DNA of 36,976 nucleotides, taken from the NCBI GenBank assembly GCA_002700305.1, contig PACZ01000028.1, positions 1-36,976 of the forward strand, read 5' to 3'. The position numbers and the translations under genes were made by a program. Positions 9,701 to 17,338 of the stretch are shown here, in pieces. How positions within the stretch are numbered: position 1 is the stretch's first letter; the number at the start of each line of letters is the position of its first letter. Source of the stretch: Hyphomonas sp. (GTDB taxonomy: Bacteria; Pseudomonadota; Alphaproteobacteria; Caulobacterales; Hyphomonadaceae). Under the pieces are notes generated by a model. The model saw nothing but the letters and a program-made list of their open reading frames with translations. It was not told the DNA's origin and made no database searches.

Positions 9701-9871
9701 GGGGGAAAGACCTTCGGTCTCGGTGAATACCTGAACCAGTGACGGCGAGGGATCGGGGAACGCATCGACCGGAAGGCTCCGGAACGCGAACAGTCCGCCG
9801 ATTGCAAGGGCAATAACCGCAATGACCGCAAGCAGCTGGCCACCGGCAAGGCGGTGCATGAGATTGAACAT
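6752..9871 (-). CDS. Heavy-metal RND (CzcA/CusA-family) inner-membrane efflux pump
   Basis: This 1039-residue pump has the RND layout: TM1 near residues 13-32, a large periplasmic loop, TM2-6, a second loop, then TM8-12. The opening (SLPVDAFPDPSPSLVQVFTE) and VERYVTYPIETAMSGLP are typical of HME-RND proteins. The TM4 motif reads AIAIGMMVDGAIVIAEN. It keeps the second Asp and the Glu of the proton relay but has Ala-Ile-Gly where divalent CzcA-type pumps have Asp-Phe-Gly, so specificity differs from the pump at 21728-24904. Spacing from the adaptor gene is 12 bases, with GGAGACGG as ribosome site. It works with the adaptor and outer-membrane factor encoded upstream. The ion is not determinable by eye. 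Confidence 0.92.
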   Translation of the reverse strand: MFNLMHRLAGGQLLAVIAVIALAIGGLFAFRSLPVDAFPDPSPSLVQVFTETEGLSPEEVERYVTYPIETAMSGLPKVEEIRSTSNFGLSVVNIYFEDGTDVYFARQVVGERLGEATDAIPQGFGTPIMGPISTGLGIIMYYRLVDETGERSLVELREIADWMIKYPLQSVEGVTEVLSLGGFEKQYQVRLDPDQLTSYHLGVADVIDALEAANRTAGAQFIEVGAEQYTVRGVGLARTLDDLRDTPVRTIDGRTIRVRDLSEVEIGGGVRQGLATANGEGEAVAGLVLKLYGSNTSDVIENAKSRFEEINASLPDGVKAIPYYDQGTLVQKAAATVTTALWQGALLVAIIVFAFLGGWRPSLVVVLSVPFSVGFAFIAMNALGIGANLMTLGGVAIAIGMMVDGAIVIAENVDRGFRERSEGEDARTTVARASTEVIAPLIAAVAVVIIVFLPLFSLQGTEGKTFRPLAASAALAMTGSLIYAALIAPAMALGLMRPSGKTETAEKGRLTRFMKPLAAFFVRRRMAAICLAGLLLLAGGLAATRLGSEFTPALEEGDVLLRVTMAPSISLTEAKAISTRIESRLLRSFPEIDSIVSRIGRGEVGAHADPVNSIEAFVALKPREDWRDGMSPDDLRAAISDSLGSFPGIRANVGQPIAMSVDELLTGTKAQLAVKIFGPDTIVLLESSQELQSILQDVPGASDVQADQITGAPQLVVSLNRTALGRYGLSIEEALDALQSGVGGAEAGAVFEGVRQFPVVVRFAEEDRNTPAAIGRIILESESGARIPLESVADIREIVGPRQITRENGERFITVQLNVRGRDIGSYVSEAQEDVGAELDLPAGYRVEWGGQFELQQEANQRFAVVIPITLAIVFLILLLTFGRMKSAILILLNIPLALTGGTMALWVSGLPVSVPATVGFIALFGIALGNGMVLVSFMDDFARAGRNLDELAIEAAGLRARPVLMTALTTALGLAPLLFATGVGAEVQRPLATVVMGGLVSSTVLTLLVLPALHRWFAPRPEAHHSLIEAEHVHPSPV

Positions 9872-9883
9872 TTCTACCGTCTC

Positions 9884-11125
9884 CTAGTGCGCGTGGTCGT
9901 CGCCAAAGGCGTCTTTTTCGAGCTGGGCCTTGAGGGTGAAGGCCCCGTCTGTCACGAGTGCATCGCCGGCTTCGAGGCCGGAAAGAACCTGCGTGAATCC
10001 ATTCGCGCTTCCGCCTGCCATAACTTCTGTGGGCTTGAAGCCGTCGTCTGTTGGCACAAAGACAGATTGCCTGCCCTCGACCTCGACAATCGCGCCAGAC
10101 GGAACCCGGACGGATGTCTCAGACCCGCCTGTTTCGATATGTGCGGTAAGAAACTGGCCGGGCTTCAGGCGATGATCAGCATTGTCGACGATAACCCGGG
10201 CCGTCGCCGTCCGTGATGTCTCGTCAATGATCGGCAGCACAGTCGCAATGGTCCCTTCGGCCAGACTTTCGCCGGTTTCCCGCCGGAGCGAAACTGCCAG
10301 ACCCGCATCAACCTTACCAAGGTCATCCTTGTACACAGCAATGTCGGCCCAGACGACGCTATCGTCGATGACAACAAACATCGGCTCGCCTCCAGCCGAA
10401 ACGGTTTCGCCCAGCGAAACCGTGCGGCGGATGATTTTTCCGGCGATCGGCGACGTCACATAGGCTTGCGACAGCGCACCGTCCTTCGCACCGTCAAGAC
10501 GGTCCAGAACTTCATGTCCGATACCGACAGCATGCAACCTGTTCTCAGCAGCCTCCCGTTGGGCATTGGCCGCTGCAAAAGCGGCCCTGGCTGACTGCAC
10601 ATCAGCCTTCGCGGTAATTTTCTGCTGGAAAAGACGCTCTTCGCGGTCCAATTCAGCTTTGGCAAGGCGTTCGGTCGTCACCGCATTCAGGAAGTCGGCC
10701 TTGAGGCCAGCAAGTTCCCGGCTTGTCAGAAGAGCAAGCGTCGCACCGGGCCCGATCGTATCTCCTTCTCCGGCATAGAGACGGGCGACGACCCCTTCGA
10801 CTTTGGGGGAAACCCGGGCGATCCTGTCAGCGTCAAACCGGATCTCAGCCGGAAGCTCGAGATCTCCGGAGATGCGCCCGAGAGCGGCCTTGCCGACCAC
10901 GATACCGGCAGCTTTGGTCTCTGCCGGGCTCAACTCTACATGGTCCGGCGCCTGATGGTCGTCATCTTCATCGTGCATCTCATATTGATCAGCGCGATCT
11001 TGTCTCTCTTCCTTCCCGGCAGCGTTTTCTGCTGGCGAGCCGGCGCCTGCGGCATCGCCGCTGCACGCCGAAAGATAGAGGAATGCGGGTGTCAGAAACG
11101 CCGCAAACAACATGTTCCTGTTCAT
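9884..11125 (-). CDS. RND efflux periplasmic adaptor (CzcB-like lipoprotein)
   Basis: This 413-residue membrane fusion protein begins with a lipoprotein signal (FLYLSACSGD, lipobox Cys at about residue 21). An acidic/His-rich linker follows (EMHDEDDDHQAPDHVEL), then the lipoyl half-motifs, an alpha-helical hairpin (about 160-215) and beta-barrel segments. It ends in a His/Asp tail (DAFGDDHAH). It should bridge the pump and the outer-membrane channel. The ATG overlaps the stop of the channel gene (ATGA). The two metal-binding-like tails suggest that the adaptor also captures ions. Confidence 0.9.
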   Translation of the reverse strand: MNRNMLFAAFLTPAFLYLSACSGDAAGAGSPAENAAGKEERQDRADQYEMHDEDDDHQAPDHVELSPAETKAAGIVVGKAALGRISGDLELPAEIRFDADRIARVSPKVEGVVARLYAGEGDTIGPGATLALLTSRELAGLKADFLNAVTTERLAKAELDREERLFQQKITAKADVQSARAAFAAANAQREAAENRLHAVGIGHEVLDRLDGAKDGALSQAYVTSPIAGKIIRRTVSLGETVSAGGEPMFVVIDDSVVWADIAVYKDDLGKVDAGLAVSLRRETGESLAEGTIATVLPIIDETSRTATARVIVDNADHRLKPGQFLTAHIETGGSETSVRVPSGAIVEVEGRQSVFVPTDDGFKPTEVMAGGSANGFTQVLSGLEAGDALVTDGAFTLKAQLEKDAFGDDHAH

Positions 11126-12417
11126 TGGGTATCTCCATCAAATGGTGCTGCGCCGATCAGGGCGCGCAACCGCAAGGTTTCGATTTCAAGCGAAAGCCGT
11201 GCGTCTATGACCGCTGAGCGCGTCTCTATCAGGCTCCGGCGCGCATCGAGTGTTGCGGTTAGGTCGAACTTGCCGACCCGGTATCCTTCCGCTGCCGCGG
11301 CATAGGCTTGCTCGGCCAGGGGGAGCGCCTCCCCTTCAAGACGGTCAAGCCGGGATCTGAACGTGCGGCTGCGGGCAACAAGGCTCGCTTGCTGCGCACG
11401 CAAACGGGCTTCCACGGCATCAGCGTTCAACGCTGCCCCTTGAGATCTGAGCCGGGCTGCTCGCGCCGCATCCTGGTTGCGATCGAATAGAGGCAGCGGC
11501 ACGCTCACTCCCGCAAGGAATGCATTGTCACCGGTCTGTTCAAAATTCCGAAGGCCGGCAGACAACGTCACATTCGGCCAGGCACCTGCGCGTGCCAAAT
11601 CAGCCGCCGCACGACGCGCCTCCATCCCAGCCTTTGCCTCTGCCAGCCTTGGGTGAGATGGTCCGCCTTCGCTTGCTTTGATCTCGGCCTTATCGAATTT
11701 CTCACGGGAAGGATCAGGCAGAACAAAATCTACCTCCCCTCGTCCCCAGACAGAGGCCAGAGCAATGGCTCTGGCTTCGACTTCTCCGGCTGCCGCATCC
11801 GCTGCTGCCTGAAGGATCGCTTCCTCAGACTGTGATCGGACAAGCTCCGGAGGGGCTGATGCTCCCGCTTCCACCCTGCGAGAAACGACATCTGAGAACT
11901 CTCCTGCCAGCTTGGCCGCATCGGATGCAACCTTGGCAATCTCGATGGCTGCCTGCAAATCGAGAAACAACTCTCCGGCCAGCGTCTGGGATTCAAGACG
12001 CATGACCTCGCACCTGGCGCTTGCAAGGGCAGCCTCAGCCCGGGCAGCCCTCTCGGAAAGACGCCGCTTTCCACCGAGCCGGAATGTCTGTTCGAGCACC
12101 AGGGTATTTTCGGCGGTGCTGAAACCTCGTAGCGGACCTGTACCGGCGAAATTTTCAGTCTCGATCGAAGCGGACGGATTGAGCCGGCGCCCGGCCTGAT
12201 CGGCATCGGCCGACGCGGCTCTGGCTTCAAGCACTGCTAACAGGACTTCGGGGGCAGCCCGGGCGGCCCGCTTCACTGCTGCATCAAGTGTAAGTGGGGT
12301 TCCTTGCTCAGCATTTGAAGTCTGGACAGATGCAGGGCCGCATCCATCTGCGAGGGCTTGCCCCGCCAAAAAGGGCAGAGCGAGCGCGGCAAGCATGCCG
12401 CGAAAGTGGATTTTCAT
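11122..12417 (-). CDS. RND efflux outer-membrane factor (TolC/CzcC family)
   Basis: This 431-residue protein has a Sec signal peptide (MKIHFRGMLAALALPFLAGQALA) and two OEP repeats rich in long Ala/Arg/Glu helices (for example RAARAEAALASARCEV and EARLRAQQASLVARSRTFRSR). It also has the characteristic EGYRVGKFDLTATLDARRSL near the C-terminus. It forms the outer-membrane exit duct for the pump and adaptor encoded downstream. The start at 12417 has AGGAAAG about nine bases upstream. Confidence 0.9.
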   Translation of the reverse strand: MKIHFRGMLAALALPFLAGQALADGCGPASVQTSNAEQGTPLTLDAAVKRAARAAPEVLLAVLEARAASADADQAGRRLNPSASIETENFAGTGPLRGFSTAENTLVLEQTFRLGGKRRLSERAARAEAALASARCEVMRLESQTLAGELFLDLQAAIEIAKVASDAAKLAGEFSDVVSRRVEAGASAPPELVRSQSEEAILQAAADAAAGEVEARAIALASVWGRGEVDFVLPDPSREKFDKAEIKASEGGPSHPRLAEAKAGMEARRAAADLARAGAWPNVTLSAGLRNFEQTGDNAFLAGVSVPLPLFDRNQDAARAARLRSQGAALNADAVEARLRAQQASLVARSRTFRSRLDRLEGEALPLAEQAYAAAAEGYRVGKFDLTATLDARRSLIETRSAVIDARLSLEIETLRLRALIGAAPFDGDTQ

Positions 12418-12490
12418 TGGATATGCTTTCCTCGGATAGAATCATCGACGGCGCAGCATTCGCTGCGCACTCCTTTTCAGGTGTCGGGAT

Positions 12491-12844
12491 CTAAGCTCGA
12501 GGAGGTCTGTAGGGACCGTCCGAAACGGCCTGCACAAGCATGTTCTGGTCGGGAACCGGGCTAAGCAAAGTTGTGGAGGCTGCAATAAGCTTTTCGCCAC
12601 CCTCTTCGCCGATGATGTGATTGTGACAACTGCCGCAATGATGAAATTGGTGGCCTGACCCTTCCTGTGAAGTATCCGGGGAAGGAACTTCTTCGGACAC
12701 ATAGCTGTCCGCAGAGACTTGATGGACATCGTCGCAGGCAATCGCGATGTCAGCGACTGCACTCATCGGAGACGCTATGCAGGCCCAGGTCATCAAAGCG
12801 ATGACTAGTCTCGACAAATGCATCTTGGTCCGGACGAGCGACAT
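12491..12844 (-). CDS. Small exported His/Cys-containing protein heading the RND operon
   Basis: This 117-residue protein has a signal peptide (internal Met at residue 8, cleavage near AVADIA). The middle segment holds HQFHHCGSCHNH, a plausible metal ligand cluster, and the C-terminus reads SDGPYRPPRA. It precedes the outer-membrane factor gene by 73 bp. A protein of the same size and position heads the second metal operon at 27508-27867. That recurrence supports a real periplasmic metal-binding accessory. The start could be ATG 12844 or ATG 12823. Confidence 0.68.
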   Translation of the reverse strand: MSLVRTKMHLSRLVIALMTWACIASPMSAVADIAIACDDVHQVSADSYVSEEVPSPDTSQEGSGHQFHHCGSCHNHIIGEEGGEKLIAASTTLLSPVPDQNMLVQAVSDGPYRPPRA

Positions 12845-12902
12845 AATACAGCCTGTTTACAAAATGCTCTTAACGCCCAGGTTAACAGAGCCTCACCAAG
12901 CC

Positions 12903-12930
12903 CTAACATTTCCAGCCGCCATCAAGTCAA
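12903..12930 (-). promoter_or_regulatory. Candidate sigma-70-type promoter of the first RND operon
   Basis: On the minus strand TTGACT (12925-12930) and a weak TGTTAG (12903-12908) are separated by 16 bp, about 60 bp before the small His/Cys protein. The -10 matches only 3 of 6 positions, so it may need an activator. Confidence 0.35.
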
Positions 12931-12992
12931 GCAAAAATTTCATTCGAAGCCAGATCTGGATTACTTCTTTCCGCAATCTGATTACCTTCCCG

Positions 12993-14021
12993 TCACGTGT
13001 AACGTGCCCGCTCCAAATCCCACCCAATCTGTCTGGCATCGTAAACTGGCGAGAGACGGAATCCCGGCCATGGCTTTGGCCAAACGACCGGATAATCCTT
13101 CGAAAAGAGACGGTCCCCGTCGCGCAGGCCCGCAGCCCCCCCTGCCTGCTTCAGAGCCCCGGGTCTGTCGAAATAGCGGACGTCATCCCCGCAATAGCGG
13201 AAAGACATGGCCCGCCGCCAGAGGTCTGACCGGTTCCCTCCCGCCCCGTGTACCGTCATGACGTGATGGATAATGACGTCGCCTGGCTTAACCTGAAACG
13301 AGACGATATCGTATGCCGCTAGGTTGCCTTCGATGTCCGGACATTTCGGATGCGGCGACGATGGGAAAGATGTTCGCGAGACAAACGCATTCGGCGCAAA
13401 CGTCTCACCCCATCTGTGGGAACCGCGAATGTATTGCATGACGCCGGTCCCGTCATCTGCCGCATCGAGCGGGATCCAGACGATGACACACTGTTCGCCC
13501 TCGATCTGGAAATAGGCAAGGTCCTGATGAAATGCTGTTTTCTGGCGGGTGTGCGGCGCCTTCACGAAGGTCGTGTCTTCCCAGAAGTTCAGATAGCGGG
13601 CATCGAGAAGTTCCGCGGCAATGCCGGGGAGCGCCGAGTCGAATGCGACCATGCGCACGCCGGGGTCCGTTTTCCAGGCCGCAACATCATAGAAGAACAG
13701 GCCTTCGCTGTCCGATGCATCCTCTTCCAGCAGAGGACACGCGGCCGGGTCGGCCTGGATGATCTCCTTCATGGCCTGCATGTCGAACCGGTTCGCTGTG
13801 CCTGTCTCCACGGGCCGGACAGGGTCCCAGACCTGCTTGCCAAACGCCTCGAAATCATAACCCGTCTTCGACCGGCCGAGGCGCTCCATCTGCTGCGCCA
13901 CGCCGGCGCGGAGCTTTTCGATCTCGCCGGATGTCAGCACGTTGCGCAAGCAGACGACACCGTCCTGCTGAAAGGCGTCCCTGTCTTCGGCCGAAAGGCC
14001 CCGCCCCCGTCCCGCACTCAC
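12993..14021 (-). CDS. Phytanoyl-CoA dioxygenase (PhyH) family oxygenase coupled to luxI
   Basis: This 342-residue Fe(II)/2-oxoglutarate oxygenase begins at a GTG (14021) that overlaps the luxI stop as GTGA, so translation is coupled. The iron facial triad is visible: HQD in TAFHQDLAYF and the distal His in MTVHGAGGNRSDLWRRAMSFRY. The Arg expected to hold 2-oxoglutarate lies in the last motif. The N-terminus (EDRDAFQQDGVVCLRNVLTSGEIEKLR) is typical of PhyH proteins. Its link to an AHL synthase suggests action on the acyl chain of the signal, or another quorum-regulated metabolite. I recall luxI-phyH pairs being described in sphingomonads. The substrate is unknown. Confidence 0.88.
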   Translation of the reverse strand: MSAGRGRGLSAEDRDAFQQDGVVCLRNVLTSGEIEKLRAGVAQQMERLGRSKTGYDFEAFGKQVWDPVRPVETGTANRFDMQAMKEIIQADPAACPLLEEDASDSEGLFFYDVAAWKTDPGVRMVAFDSALPGIAAELLDARYLNFWEDTTFVKAPHTRQKTAFHQDLAYFQIEGEQCVIVWIPLDAADDGTGVMQYIRGSHRWGETFAPNAFVSRTSFPSSPHPKCPDIEGNLAAYDIVSFQVKPGDVIIHHVMTVHGAGGNRSDLWRRAMSFRYCGDDVRYFDRPGALKQAGGAAGLRDGDRLFSKDYPVVWPKPWPGFRLSPVYDARQIGWDLERARYT

Positions 14022-14656
14022 GCCGAAGCCCTGAGCTTTGGCGCCAGATAGTCGGCGACAATTGTTTCGGCATCGCGGTAGCGGTCCAGTTGCCTGTCCA
14101 GGGTCGCCTTGTCGATTTGCGAGACTGCCGGGATCCAGGCCCAGTCATCCCCTTCCCGGCGTGGCAGGCCGAGCGGCTCGGTCGTCCAGACCCGCTGGAC
14201 GAGATTGTAGAATTTCTGATGGGTCAGCCAGCTGAGGCGCGAGACGCCATGATCGAGGCACCAGACAGTCAGGCCCAATCCGAGACGGCACCTTGTCCTG
14301 AAATCCTCGACCGGGTCCGGCATGAGGCTTCGGTCGGTCACGAAGCGGGAACATTCCCAGACATCCGGTCCGATGGGATAAGGCTGGAGGTCGCAATAAT
14401 CGGCAAAGAGTTCGCTCAGCATGTGCGGGCGTGTTGTCGGATTGAGCCGCGAGGAGGCCATCACCTCGCCAGCTTCGGACAGGACAAGGACATAGACCGT
14501 CGCATCGGTATCGAACTGATCCTTGTCATAGCCTTCCTCTATGCCCGGGATATGCCAGCACCACTCTCCGACAACGATCCTGTATCGCATCTCATGCATC
14601 GCATCGATGAGCCCCCTGTGCTCGCTGCGATTTTCAGGTGTGATGATCTTGAACAT
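14018..14656 (-). CDS. luxI: LuxI-family acyl-homoserine lactone synthase
   Basis: The start is the ATG at 14656 (MFKIITPENR), preceded by a perfect AGGAGG, giving 212 residues. Conserved LuxI positions are present: R and W in MRYRIVVGEWCWHIPG, the acidic pair in DKDQFDTDATVYV, R in ASSRLNPTTRPHML, and E/R in WECSRFVTDRSL. It would make an N-acyl-homoserine lactone from S-adenosylmethionine and an acyl donor in the cytoplasm. It lies 80 bp downstream of luxR on the same strand and overlaps the PhyH gene. Chain length cannot be predicted from this reading. Confidence 0.93.
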   Translation of the reverse strand: MFKIITPENRSEHRGLIDAMHEMRYRIVVGEWCWHIPGIEEGYDKDQFDTDATVYVLVLSEAGEVMASSRLNPTTRPHMLSELFADYCDLQPYPIGPDVWECSRFVTDRSLMPDPVEDFRTRCRLGLGLTVWCLDHGVSRLSWLTHQKFYNLVQRVWTTEPLGLPRREGDDWAWIPAVSQIDKATLDRQLDRYRDAETIVADYLAPKLRASA

Positions 14657-14717
14657 GGATCCTCCTGTCACGATTGATCGCAAGCGGAGGATGGAACAGG
14701 ACGGACCTTGCCGTCAT

Positions 14718-14733
14718 GCCCCCGATCGGGGGC
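14718..14733. promoter_or_regulatory. Perfect 16-bp palindrome between luxR and luxI
   Basis: GCCCCCGATCGGGGGC lies just after the luxR stop and about 60 bp before the luxI start. As DNA it could be a LuxR-type operator controlling luxI. As minus-strand RNA it folds into a 6-bp GC stem with a GATC loop, but no T-run follows, so it is not an ordinary intrinsic terminator. Confidence 0.5.
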
Positions 14734-14736
14734 TTG

Positions 14737-15465
14737 TCAGGGAAAGATCTGCCCTCGCGCAATGGCAGATGCAACAAGATGCGCGCGATTGACGGCATCC
14801 AGCTTACCGCAAGCCCGTTGCAGCGTCTTCTTGACCGAGTCTTCCCGGATTCCCAGAATGTGGGCGATTTCCCAATTGGACTTGCCGGCAGCAGCGAACT
14901 GAACACATTCGGCTTCCCGGGGACTGAGCTCAGCGAGCTTCTGATAGGGAAACGGCCCCATCATGTCCTCCAGACGGTAGTAGGCTGTTTGGCAAACGAT
15001 CTCCAGTTCGGCAATCTGGGTTCGCGAAAGATCCGGCATTGAATCGCCACCAAGCGATACACCGCCCGTGATACTGTCCAGGGCGTGCATCGGAAACATC
15101 ATGCCATCGGTAATGCCGTAATCATGGACCATGTCGACGACCATGCGTCCGATTCTCGAGGCATGGTCATAGGCTTCAGCCCAGGAGAACGGGCGCTTTG
15201 ACCGGATGGCGCAAAGCGCGATCGGATCGTGCAGGATGGCAAGGCGGCTCCGGCGCCTTGCCTTCAATTCCTCTGGCCAGTTGGAGAGATAGAGAATGTC
15301 CTTGAGCGGAATATTGAGCGGATTGACGAGCTGGCCGAGATAGATGCGGCTGAACCCGTAAGGCTCGCTGAATTCCGCAAGCCGCTGAATCGTCTCTTTG
15401 TCGGTTGTGGCAGCCTGGATGGACCGGATAGCTTTCAGGACTGCTGCACCATCATAATCGCTCAT
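14737..15465 (-). CDS. luxR: LuxR-family quorum-sensing transcriptional regulator
   Basis: The likely start is ATG 15465 (MSDYDGAAVLKAIRSIQ), giving 242 residues; the frame is open to 15549. The N-terminal autoinducer-binding domain (about 15-165) has LSNWPEEL, HDPI and PFSWAEA, matching the conserved Trp/Asp/Pro-Trp pocket positions. The C-terminal GerE helix-turn-helix (about 175-240) reads LSPREAECVQFAAAGKSNWE and ends VNRAHLVASAI. It precedes luxI and phyH and is divergent from the lasso cluster. Both units are therefore candidate targets. Confidence 0.92.
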   Translation of the reverse strand: MSDYDGAAVLKAIRSIQAATTDKETIQRLAEFSEPYGFSRIYLGQLVNPLNIPLKDILYLSNWPEELKARRRSRLAILHDPIALCAIRSKRPFSWAEAYDHASRIGRMVVDMVHDYGITDGMMFPMHALDSITGGVSLGGDSMPDLSRTQIAELEIVCQTAYYRLEDMMGPFPYQKLAELSPREAECVQFAAAGKSNWEIAHILGIREDSVKKTLQRACGKLDAVNRAHLVASAIARGQIFP

Positions 15466-15751
15466 GACCTGTTGTCTCCGAGTACCGCCGCCAATGCTTG
15501 TCCGGTGCATCCGTCCCTTCGGATGAACCGCCTGGCATCGCGAACGCACCTGATCACTCTTCCGCCAAACCTGATTTTTGCCTGAGATTCAAGTCTACCT
15601 TTTATTGTTTTATGTTTCTCTTTATGATTTAATATTTCCTTGCGGCGCATGGCAAGCCCTGCCTGTCGCGCGAGGCGGTGCACCTTAAGCAAGATCAAGG
15701 TCCCTGATATGACACAGGCCCATGACCATCTGATTTCAGGAAAGGTGCGAT
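15466..15751. other. Divergent luxR / lasso-cluster intergenic region
   Basis: This 286-bp region contains a strikingly AT-rich core at about 15600-15645 in otherwise GC-rich DNA. Promoters for luxR (minus) and the TPR/LicD gene (plus) are expected here. I could not pick a confident -35/-10 pair or an 18-20 bp lux box. An imperfect inverted repeat (GCCT-N8-AGGC near 15663) is the only palindrome close to the plus-strand gene. Confidence 0.4.
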
Positions 15752-17137
15752 ATGGCTGATGAGCCGCCATCCGCTCCGCTTCCGGACTGGGACTGGCACA
15801 TGCGCGCGGCCCGTCTCCACATCCGTGAGGGGCGCCCGGCAGCAGCTCTGGAAGCCCTGGAAGCGTGCGGACGCCTCCGCCCGGGACATATTCCCACGCA
15901 GATCGCCCATGCCAGTGCCCTGCTCCGGTGCAACCAGCCCGGTTCCGCCCTGGAGCAGTTCGAACGCATACTCTCGATCGAGCCCTGCAATGCTGCCGCC
16001 CATCACGGCGCCGGCCTTGCCCTTCATGCCTGCGGCGACAGGGCCGGCGCGCTTGATGCGCTCCGCAGGGCGGTCTCCCTAAAACCGGATGCCTGGGAGT
16101 CCTGGCAGTCGATCGCCGATATCACGCCGGATGAGGCGGAACGGTCAGGAGCGGTACAGGCGGCTGCCCGGGGCCTGGTCGCGCTTTGCGAGCGCAAAGC
16201 TCCATCGCTGAACATGCTTCGCCAGGCCGTCCGCGCTCTCGTCTGCGCCGGGCGTGGTACGGCCGCCCTCGACCTGCTCCGGTCTTGGTCAGACTGCCCG
16301 GAAGACCACTCGTTCGCACAGTCGCTGATGGCCGGCGTTTATTATTCCATTGGACAATTCGAAGCCGCGGCCCGTCATCAGGCGCTTGCGCTGCCAGAGG
16401 CTCCCGGACAGCCCCCCGCGGTCCGGCCAGCCTTTGCGCCGGCCCGCGCTCTTGCCACGCTCGTAAAGCTTGTGAGCATATTCGAAGGCGGCGGGCTCCA
16501 GCCCTTCCTTGCAGCCGGCACGCTTCTCGGTTTTATCCGGCAGGGCGGCCCGCTGGCGCATGACCGCGATATCGACATCGGGCTCATGCGCGCCAACACT
16601 GACGCAGCCGGCCCCGTCGATCTTATCCGTGCCCATCCGGATCTGATCCTGTCTCGGTCTGCACGGCCGGGCGACAGGTATGTCGGTCTGACCGTGGACG
16701 GGATTGCTACCGACGTCTTCATCTTCGATCTCCACCCGAATGGGTTCGTCTGCGGGTTTTCAGACCTGCCCGGCGACATTCAATGGCGTCACCAGCCTTT
16801 CGGCCTGAGACAGGTGCGCTTCGGTGAGCATGTGTTCCGGATCCCCGACCCTCCAGCGCCCTATCTTGCAGAATGCTATGGGCCCGATTGGCAAGTACCA
16901 GACCGGGGATTTGCATCGGCGCTCAGCGCGCCAGGCCTCTACCAGACCGACCCGCACGCCGTCGCTTACCTCGCCCTGTCACGGGCCCGCAAATGCCTGC
17001 TCGCCGGAGACGGAACAAAAGCCCATGCATTGCTTCGGCAATGCCCGCAAGCAGGGCTTGCGCCCTCCCTTGCCGGCAAACTGGCCGGATATCCTGCCAC
17101 CTACCCGGCGCGCCAGCCGGGCGAACCGATACGCTGA
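15752..17137 (+). CDS. TPR plus LicD-like nucleotidyltransferase-fold protein, putative lasso tailoring enzyme
   Basis: This 461-residue protein starts at ATG 15752 with AGGAAAGG upstream. Residues about 15-130 are TPR-like helices (ALEALEACGRLRPGHIPTQI, AAAHHGAGLALHACGDRAGA). Residues about 240-390 carry LicD/fukutin-type signatures: GTLLGFIRQGG from residue 256, DRDIDIG at 271-277 (likely metal-binding acidic residues), ATDVFIFDLHPNG near 320, and YLAECYGPDW. LicD-family enzymes transfer phospho-alcohols from CDP donors; related nucleotidyltransferase-fold proteins occur in some lasso clusters. It lies 201 bp before the precursor on the same strand. Modification of the lasso peptide is an inference; it could instead act on cell-surface glycans. 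Confidence 0.78.
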   Translation: MADEPPSAPLPDWDWHMRAARLHIREGRPAAALEALEACGRLRPGHIPTQIAHASALLRCNQPGSALEQFERILSIEPCNAAAHHGAGLALHACGDRAGALDALRRAVSLKPDAWESWQSIADITPDEAERSGAVQAAARGLVALCERKAPSLNMLRQAVRALVCAGRGTAALDLLRSWSDCPEDHSFAQSLMAGVYYSIGQFEAAARHQALALPEAPGQPPAVRPAFAPARALATLVKLVSIFEGGGLQPFLAAGTLLGFIRQGGPLAHDRDIDIGLMRANTDAAGPVDLIRAHPDLILSRSARPGDRYVGLTVDGIATDVFIFDLHPNGFVCGFSDLPGDIQWRHQPFGLRQVRFGEHVFRIPDPPAPYLAECYGPDWQVPDRGFASALSAPGLYQTDPHAVAYLALSRARKCLLAGDGTKAHALLRQCPQAGLAPSLAGKLAGYPATYPARQPGEPIR

Positions 17138-17182
17138 ATACCGGGGCCCATCAGCCCCCGCAAAAGGATGATCGCAACAGCC

Positions 17183-17198
17183 CTCTCCGCAAGGAGAG
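17183..17198 (+). other. Small RNA hairpin with GCAA tetraloop after the TPR/LicD gene
   Basis: CTCTCC-GCAA-GGAGAG gives a perfect 6-bp stem with a GNRA loop. No T-run follows, so it is more likely a 3'-end stabiliser or Rho-related structure than an intrinsic terminator. Confidence 0.4.
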
Positions 17199-17234
17199 CG
17201 GCACTCGGCGAATATCACCTAATACTATGTTTTA

Positions 17235-17288
17235 TATAATCTTTTTAATGTGGCAGTCGTTGACTCTACCTTTTGGAGACTTCATATT
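17235..17288 (+). promoter_or_regulatory. Candidate promoters for the lasso precursor operon
   Basis: TTGACT (17260-17265) and CATATT (17283-17288) are separated by 17 bp and would start transcription about 45 nt before the precursor ATG. A perfect TATAAT also occurs at 17235-17240 without a good -35, which would suit an activator-dependent promoter. The surrounding 17220-17250 stretch is very AT-rich. Confidence 0.55.
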
Positions 17289-17338
17289 CTACTTGCCGTT
17301 GTTGTTGGCGGCGCTCCGGAATTGAAAAGGAGAAAATC

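Noticed and set aside
13350-14051. 233-codon plus-strand frame opposite phyH
   Set aside because: The minus-strand PhyH iron ligands and coupling to luxI are convincing; the opposite frame has no features.
17273-17338. TTG 17273 start giving a longer lasso precursor
   Set aside because: It would lie upstream of or at the predicted transcription start, and ATG 17339 has the good ribosome site.
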